DNA from: Artemia franciscana
Lineage: Eukaryota; Arthropoda; Branchiopoda; Anostraca; Artemiidae
Direction: 5' to 3'
Assembly (NCBI RefSeq): GCF_032884065.1
Contig: NW_027062616.1
Location: 434,001-498,000, forward strand
DNA length: 64,000 nt
A model generated the notes under the pieces. It had not been told where the DNA came from. It did no database searches and saw only the letters and a list, made by a program, of their open reading frames with translations. Positions 24,301-33,300 of this stretch are shown piece by piece (the stretch's first letter is position 1; each line of letters starts with the position of its first letter). A program made the translations under genes and the position numbers.

Positions 24301-27300
24301 CTAAAGATCAAACATGCCCATCTTTTTCAATAACAAATGCTATATGTAAACAATGGGCGAATTGCACAACTTACGGTCATTGTCCCGAGGACAGTAGGGG
24401 GAGTGACATGCCCAGAGACATAGTTACTGGACTTTTCAGCTATGGTGAACAAAATGGCTGTGTCAGGATTTTGATTGAATATGTTAGAGAATTGATGGGC
24501 CCGACAAGGGGCTGGCTGCCCTCCAATCACTTTTTACTCTTAAAAAGGGCACTGGAAGTCTTTCGGAAATTTCTACGACAGCTCCTTCTATACGAAGTCC
24601 CTCGGCAAAGAAGAAGAAGAGAAAGGTAATACAATATGCCCACATTGCTCATTACTTAGGTAGCGCTATTGCGCCGCCTATGATTGTGCAACTTTTGCGT
24701 ATCCATAAATAGACGGGATTTCCATGCATTGGTTTTCAATTGTTAGGGACCCTATAGTCATATATAATAGATTTCTGTTTGTTTTACATTTTAGCGCTAC
24801 TCTTTACTTTCGTTTGAAATTGCCTACTTATTTTCAACTTTAACATGGCAAATAGGAAATTACGTTTTTTATGTTTGTTACGTTGTTACTTTGCTATGTA
24901 TGTGTTTTATCTACTCTTTGAATTCGTGTTGTTAAAATTTCGTTTTCTCTTTGACTAATTGAATTATTTTGCAGTCCGAGGTGAGTACTACCTGACAATG
25001 GACGGAGAGAACTACAGATCACTAAATGTTATAAAATCAGAATATGGCACAATCAAAGACGTGTGTGTTAACGGTCCAACCGTTGCTATAGGACTACATA
25101 CAGGTTAGTTCTTGTATTTTCTAAATACTCAATTTGACAGTAGATCATACAAAGTTAATTTTTAAAAAATCTTTGAATTATGGCAGTAATTTTAATAGTA
25201 ATTTGATAAGCTTTTGTCTATATTAGTATATTTGCTGACATAGTTCGCGACCTCGTAAAAAGCAAACAATTATTTTTACCAGTTTGAAGTTATGATGTCG
25301 TGTCGATAAATATGTGAAAGATGTAAAAACAAATGCAGTTTTATTGTGAAAAATTACATCTTTCTTTAATTTAATCTCTTATAACTCTTAAAAAAGGAAC
25401 AAGAACTTACAACTCCCAACCGAATAATCCAACTTCTAAGATCTTATGAATCCCTCATCGACTAGAACTGCTGGATGAAAGCCAAAAATCAGTGAAGCAT
25501 TAGACTGCCTTCAAGATCTACTTTAAATAGATTGCAAACAGGGATGATTTTGTGCAAATATCAGAGAAAGAGTTAAGTTTGTACAGGCTAGTCTGACGTT
25601 GTCCTTTTAAACTAAACAAACGTTTCCTGAAGCTGTCTACCTATGATCGCTTATGTTTAAGATATATTTTCTTAGGGATAGGGTTAAAGAAATATAAGAT
25701 ATTGAAGCAAAACAATAAATATCACCCTAAACACAGTTGCTCGTAAAATACTCGTAAAACACCCAAAGTACTCACATCATATCTAGAATTTATTCCTTTG
25801 ATTATTTCTTTTTCATTTCTTTTTCGAAAATTTTCGTTTCTTTTCATTTCTTTTCTTTCATTTCTTTTTCGAGAAGTTTCATTTCTTTTTCAAAAATTTT
25901 GTGATTTTTCAAGAGGGGGAAATATTATATTTTATATGTTCTTTGAGGAAGTTAAGAAACATTTGAATAGCGTTACAGTTTCTTGATTTGATACCTTGTA
26001 AACATTTATGCCCTCAGCCATGCAAAATCCGAAAAATAACAAAAATGGCTCTAAACATTATTTTCTTTTAGTTTGGAAAGGCTTTAAATAGGATATATAT
26101 TTTGTGTATAGTACAAGTATTTATTTTGTTTGTTTAATCCTTGTTTTGTTTTTGTTTGTTTTCTAAAAGATTTAAACAGGGAGTAGGATGAAAAACGGGA
26201 AGAAGAAGAAGAAAACATGTTTTGACATATTAATGATTATAAATATAAGATTAAACAATACCATCTAGAAATAATAAAATAGGAAGGAGAAGAAGAACAA
26301 ATGTCTAGTCCTCAAAGGTAGAAAAGTGAGGTTGGATGTTGCATAAACCCTCCATGCTTGAATTTCGTTTTATATTAAATAGTTTTGTTCCAATTTTGAG
26401 GAAGGCTGTTTACGTAGCACCACCATTCAGCATTACTAGAATTCACCTTCTGTACGGAGAATTGGTGGAGGAAGGAGCTTGAAAACAACTTTTTGGACAG
26501 CAATTTTTCACAAGATCTTCCTGAAAATTCTTCACTGATGTAATTCACCAATTTTTTAGGAATGGTCGCCCTTATTTCGATTTGTCTTAATTGTAAAATG
26601 CCATCTTCTAAACAAATTTCTGGAAATTTCGATAAGCTCCCTGAAACCCCTCAGAAAGGTGTCGAGTCGAGACGGAAAGTGCACCATTGGGATTGCTGTT
26701 ACAGAATACCCTATAGAGGATACTTACAGCCCCCACCTTGACCAACCTGAAAAATGTCTTTTGTTGTGTGGGTAGCACTGATGTTTTTCCTTCTTTTTTT
26801 TTCCCGCTAGTTGGATACTGGAATATTAAAGAGACTTTTTTAAGGGTTTTTTGAAAGAAAATTGCAATGTCTAGTGCCATATGTAATTAGCAAAAGATAA
26901 TGTTGCAATAAAATGCAATTTTTGACAAAAAAAACTGCATTATAATATGCAAGATTATATAAAACACGTCCCATTGTTTCTCCGGGATATGATGTCGCAT
27001 TTGAGTAACTCTTCTGTCTAATTCTCTAGCATTCGTTACTGGATCTAGCTAAGGAAAAAGTGTGTGACTTTCAAAACCTGATTCAAGAATGATAATCTTC
27101 TCTGAAAAAGCAACCTCCACTGAATATTTTCTTGAAGTGGAATGGGAGAGAATTTAGAATATCAAAATTGACTAAGGCCATCATTTGCACGATTTCATTG
27201 TGAAGTGTTCAAATTAATCCTTTTTAGTGTGGATTCCTCCTATGGACGTCAGCAGGGATAGGGATAGGTGGGGGCTAGTGCGCCCCATGAAACATACATA

Positions 27301-30300
27301 TTGATGGTTATATGTTCCATACATATTTTATTACTTATAGTATTCGTATACGATTTATTTGTACTTGGAAAGTACAAATAAAATCGAATTGAATGTTTGA
27401 TATATAATGCTATTAATTGTTGAAAGATCATCAGTTCAAGATTTTATTTCATTGTAATTTTATTCTCATTTTCAATGCTGTAATAACTGGAAAAGAAAAT
27501 ATTTGTAATATAATTCGTTTTCAGTGAAGCACCAATGACGTAGTAGGCCTTAGACTTTTACAGTTAGGGAAGGGGGCAGTACTCAAATTCTTGTTTGTAG
27601 TGAAGCTATATTTGTCTTGAACAGTCTTGGAAAGAACGAATAAAATTAAACTAAATATTTGATATACAATGATGTTAATTGCTGAAAGCTCATCAGCTCA
27701 AAATTTAATTTTACTGTAATTTTTATGTTTCTTTTCAGTGCTGTACTAAGTACAAAAGAAAATATTTGTTTTCAGTAAAGCGCCAATGATGCAGTAGGAC
27801 TTTTATTGAAAGAAGGAGGCAAAACCCAAACTTTAATTTGTAGATATTTTTTTTTCGTTCCAAGCTGGATTTGCGTATTCAACTTAAGTTTCAGTCGTCT
27901 TAAGATTAATTTACTCATTTATACTAGTAACTATTGTTTGTTTGTTTGCTATGATTGTTTATTTAATTTCTGTTCGTTTTGGGTTTCATTTATGCCTTAT
28001 TAGCAAAATATTTAAGTTCGTTTAAAGCTTGACTCGTTTTGACATTTAATTATTCATTTATATTAGTACCTGTTGTATGTATTTTTGCTATTAATTGCTG
28101 AAAGCTCACCAGCTCAATATTTTGTTTCATCTAGGCCAGATTTAAAGCTTTGACGCCTCTAGGCCCAACCGTTTTTGTCGCTCCATTTTTGAAATGTTTT
28201 TGGGGAAATCCCCAAAATTTCTTAAATAGTGAAAGCCGCAGGGCCTAGTGGGCATATTGGTAAATCCTGATCTGATTTCACTCCAATTTTAATTTTATGT
28301 TCAATCCTGTAACAAGAAGAAAAGAAAATATTTATAATATGATGCCTTTTAGTAAAGTACCAAATACGCAGTAGGCTTTATTATTATTATTAATTTATTT
28401 CCCGTCAGAAACGGAAAAGACGGAGTATATAAAAGAAAAAGAAAGAAAAGCACAAACATTTAAATTCACTTCCACTGCAAATATTATAAAATAACACTAA
28501 TCCAGGTTTGGTTGGCTCTTAAAACATTGGTACTGAATTTGGAGATTCTTCTCTCTATGGCCATGGGAGGGTTGCTGACCTTATATTTCCTAGAGATGTC
28601 GCCATTGCTATGCCACAAAGGGAGACACAGGAGAAACTTAGCATATCTATAAAATGCGCTGCAAATGGCTTTCTTTTCGGTAGCTGTGAATATTTTCCAG
28701 AAGGGAACCAGAGCAAGCAGATGGGGGGTAGTAAAAGCATTTTATAGCCGGGCAAGGAGAGGACGGTTGAAACGATACTTATTGGCAACAAGTAATCCGT
28801 AAGCCGCTCGTAGACGGGAACAGAGGTGGTTTGTCAGTGCTGAGCGTTTGTCCTTCAATGTAGAAGAAACAGGAAGGCTAAGATACATAAGGGACTCACA
28901 AAGCTTAATCAGAGTGTCGCCAATTTTAACGCAGAGGTTAATTGAAAGTTTATTTTTTGAACCATAGAAGAAAAGAAGTTCTGTTTTAGATTCGTTGAAG
29001 GAAAGTCCGATCTGCTTCTATGCCGCTGCAAGTGAGTCGTAATTTTATTGAAATAAAGATATCGAACGAGAAACATGAAGAATGTCATCATCGAAGTTCA
29101 GCAGCGAAGGATTAATCCCATAGAAAAGCACGACGGCTTTATTACTTGTTGTGCTTCGATGATAGCGCTATTAAACAGTGATGGTGAAGTTTTGCCACCT
29201 TGCCGTACGCCTTTCTTGATACTCAGCATTTCTTTAGAAGGAAAAGTACCGGACGGAGAGGTGATCAGGATGACAGCTGAGAGCTTGTTGTACATACTGT
29301 AAACAGGGGAAATGATGCAAGAAGAAACACCTCGTTGAAGGGCTTTGAGCAGGATATGGCCATGGATACCAGAATCAAAGGCTCTACTAACATCAAGCGC
29401 TCCAAAGACGAGAAGATCACCATTTTTATCTGCATCAATAAGAAGATTTGCAAGAACGCTTTGAACGTGTTCCCGTCCTGAGTGCTTTTTGAACCCGAAC
29501 TGGTCGTCCGGAGTAGTGCATCGAAGTGCAATTTCATCGAAAATAAGGGATTAAAATAGCTTACAAAAAGTAGTTGAAACAGTGATCGGAAGATATGAAG
29601 CGCACTGGTCAGCTGGTTTACCTTTTTTGAGAATAGGATGGACCAATCTAACACCAAAGCTGTCTGGAACGATGCCAGTAACGAAAATCATTTGAAATAG
29701 CAGAGAAAGGTGCTGTAGGAGAAGATTTCTGGCAAAGCTTAAATGGGTACCAGATATACCATCGATGTCCTTAGATTTCTTTTTTTTTTAACCTAACAAT
29801 TTTGGAACGCATCAAGGACGCAGTGACCAGGACACCAATATCCTTAACTGCAAACTGAAGCTCCTTATCGAGGGCCTGGCAAAAGGTGTTGTCGAGGTAG
29901 GAATTAGGGGCTGAAAATTGGTCTCTGAAATAGTCGCACCAGTCTTTTTCTGGCATGCAGGGTGGGCCATTGGAAGATTTGCTCTTAGCTCGAAGACGCC
30001 ATAAAGCAGGAGGCGAATTATCGACCATCTCGCTGGTACGGGCAATTTCGTTAGCCTTATGCTGAACCGTTTATGCTTTTACCGTTAGAGAAACGGGCAG
30101 GAATAATACTCTTGTTTGTAGTGAAGAAACCATTCAGTAGAAGTAGATAACACTACTCCCTGAGTACGACCGCGATCTAACAACCAATCTTTAATGCAAT
30201 TTTCACTTGTGTTTGAATTTTGTTCTTTCAATTATTATGCTAAAAAAAAAAACTAATTTTGCATATCTTTGTAGCCAGTTAAGAAAGAGAATGATTACTC

Positions 30301-33300
30301 TAAGTAAGCGAATTGGTTATTTAAGAAAGAGAATGATACTTTTACCGTTATCAAAACGGGCATTAGCCATGCTCTTGTTTGTAGTAAAGACACCATTCAT
30401 TAGAAGTATATAACCCCTACTCCCTAAAGACGACCACGGTCTAGCAACCAAGACCTAATCCAATTCTCACTTGTCTTTGAATTCTGTTCTCCCAATTATT
30501 ATAATAGTAAAAAAACGTTAACTAATTTTGCAGAACTTTGTAGCCACTTCAGTAAGAGAATGATAATTTTAAGGAAGAGAATTGGCTATCTAAGTAAGAG
30601 AATGATACTTTTGGCTTTTGGCTACGAGCATAAGAAAATTTGTCCCATTTTTCGGAAAAAAGGGGAACACCTCCTATAAGTGAAGGAATCTTAACGAAAA
30701 TCACACCGTCAGATTCACCATATCAGAGAACCCTGCTGTAGAAAAAGGCTAAAGTTTGAATTCGGTCCCAATTCTTTAAGAACGACTCCTGAGACACAAA
30801 GCTCGTTTAACTAGAACAATAAGAAGCTTTTTTAAAAGTATAAAAAGTACAAGCGTAAAGAGCGAAGTGTTGAGGAGGGGCAATCCCCCTCATATACGGA
30901 ATAATATTTGTTCGTTTTAAGTTTTAATGTTGCTCCTTAATTTCAGTTGAAAAAACTGTTTTTTTTTTTTTATTTAAATAAAAAGTAAGTGGCGATATAC
31001 GCAAAAACAATCACGAACAGAGGAAAAAACGAAAAGAGTAAAGTCAGTAAAATTAAGTCGCTTCCTCGCCCTTCTCTATAGCATATCCCAACATACTAAT
31101 TAGGTTGCTTAAAATTGACCTTACAATGCCTTGGAGCATCGGTACATACCCACGAACAATATTCCTTGATTTTACTAATGTTTGGTATTTACTCAAATAG
31201 TGGTACAGCCCATGCCTACAGATGGGACAAACATACTCTCCTCCTGATCATACCCCATTTTTAGACTTCAAGGATCTCTTAAGCAGTGGTAGAAAGTTTG
31301 CCGTCACCTGTTTAAACAAGAGCTATGAGCTCATATGGCACTTGTGACGGGTCGGAAGAGCCTAGAGCTCATATGGTATGAGCGCTGGCAAAATTCTCAG
31401 AATCAATAGATTGCTTTGAAAGGAAAATCAGAAGCTTAATGCCGGTCAGGATTTAAATTAAGAGCTCTGAGTCACGAGGTCCTTGTAAATATCAAAATTC
31501 ATTAAGATCCGATCGCCCACTCGGAAGTTAAAAATACCTCATTTTTTTAATTTTTCCTCTCCCTTCAGCCCCCTAGATGGTCGAATCGGGGGAAACGACT
31601 TTATCAAGTCAATTTGTGCAGCTCCCTTACACGCCTACCAATTTTAATCGTCCTAGCACGTCCAGAAGCACCAAACTCGCCAAAGCACTGAACCCCACCC
31701 CCTAACTCCCCCAAAGAGAGCGGATCCAGTCCGGTTACGTCAATCACGTATCTACGACATGTATAAGCGTTTCCAAGATTTCTGGCTTCCCCCTCCGTCT
31801 CCCTCCAATGTCAACAGATCTGGTTAGGATTTGAAATAAGAGCTCTGAGACATGAGTTCCTTCTAAATATCAAATTTGCTTAAGATCTGGTCACCCTTTC
31901 TGGAGTTAAAATCCCTCAATTTTTCTAATTTTTTCCAAATTGACAACCTCCAGCTCCCCTAAAGAGAACGGATCCGTTCCAATTATGTCAATCACATGTC
32001 TATAACTTGCGCTTATTCTTTCCATAAAGTGTCATCCGGATCTCTCCACTCTAAGCGTTTTCCAAGATTTCTGGTTTCCCCCTCAAGCTCCCCCCAATGT
32101 CACCAGATCTTGTCGGAATTTAAAATGAGAGTTCTAAAGTACAAGATCCTTCTAAAGATCAAATTTCATTAAGATCTGATCACCCGTTCGTAAGTTATAA
32201 ATGCCTCATTTTTCTAATTTTTCCGAATTACTCCCCCCCAACTCCACCAAAGAGAGTGGATCCGGTCCGGTTATTTCCGTCACATATCTTGGACTTGTGC
32301 TTTTTCTTCCAACCACGTTTCATCCTGATCTCTCAGCTTTAAGCGTTTTCTAAGATTTCCGGTCCCCTCCCCCAATGACACTGGATCCGGTCGGGATTTA
32401 AAATAAGAGATCTGAGTTACGAGGTCCTTTTAAATATGAAATTTCATTAAGATCCGATCTCTCCTTCGCAAGTTAAAAATACCTCTTTTTTCTATTTTTT
32501 TTAATTACCCCCCCCCCCTCAACTCCCCCAAAGAGACGGGATGCGTTCCAGTTATATCAATCACGTACCTAGGACTTGTGCTTATTTTTCCCACTAAGTT
32601 TCATCCCGATCCCTCCACTCTAAGCGTTTTCCGAGATTTTAGGTCCACCCCCCAGCTTCCCGCAATGTGACCGGATTCGGTCGAGATTTAAAACAAGAGC
32701 TCTAAGACACGATACCCTTCCAAATATCAAATTGCAGTAAGATCCGATCACTCCTTCTTAAGTTAAAAATACCTCATTTTTTCTAATTTTTCATAATTAA
32801 CCCTCCCCCCAGCTCCCCCAAAGAGAGCGAATTCGTTCCGGTTATGTCAATCACGTATCTAAGACTTGTAATTATTTTTCCCACCAAATTTCATCCCGAT
32901 CACTTCACTAAGCGTTTTCCAAGATTTTAGCCCCCCCCCCCCCAACTCCTCGCAATGTCACCAGGTCCAGTCAGGATTTAAATAAGAGCTCTGAAATACG
33001 ATATCCTTCCAAACATCAAATTTCATTCAGATCCGATCACTCCTTCGTAAGTTGAAAATACCTCATTTTTTTATTTTTCAGAATTAACACTTCCCCCCCC
33101 CCCAGCTCCCCCAAAGAGAGCGGATCCGTTCCGGTTATGTCAATCACGTATCTAGGACTTGTGATCATTTTTCCCACCAAGTTCCATCCCGATCCTTCCA
33201 CTCTTAAGTGTTTTCCAAGATTTTAGGCTCCCCCCAATGTCACCGGATCCGGTCGGGTTTTAAATATGAGCTATGAGACATGATATCAATCCAAACATCA

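Larger units (their letters stand above)
15817..24974 (+). other. 9.2-kb repeat-filled intron
   Basis: Begins GTAACA and ends TTTTGCAG. It holds three satellite or tandem-repeat regions and a complete hAT transposon; no exon of the host gene is seen inside. 15817-16440 holds nothing recognisable. Confidence 0.8.

Noticed and set aside
26608..26880. 90-codon minus-strand frame in the last intron
   Set aside because: No motif from a LINE or any other family was recognisable, and no splice or promoter signal was seen.
32480..33120. Long C/G homopolymers as regulatory G-quadruplexes
   Set aside because: They recur at the same place in each family A monomer and are part of the repeat; nothing ties them to a gene.
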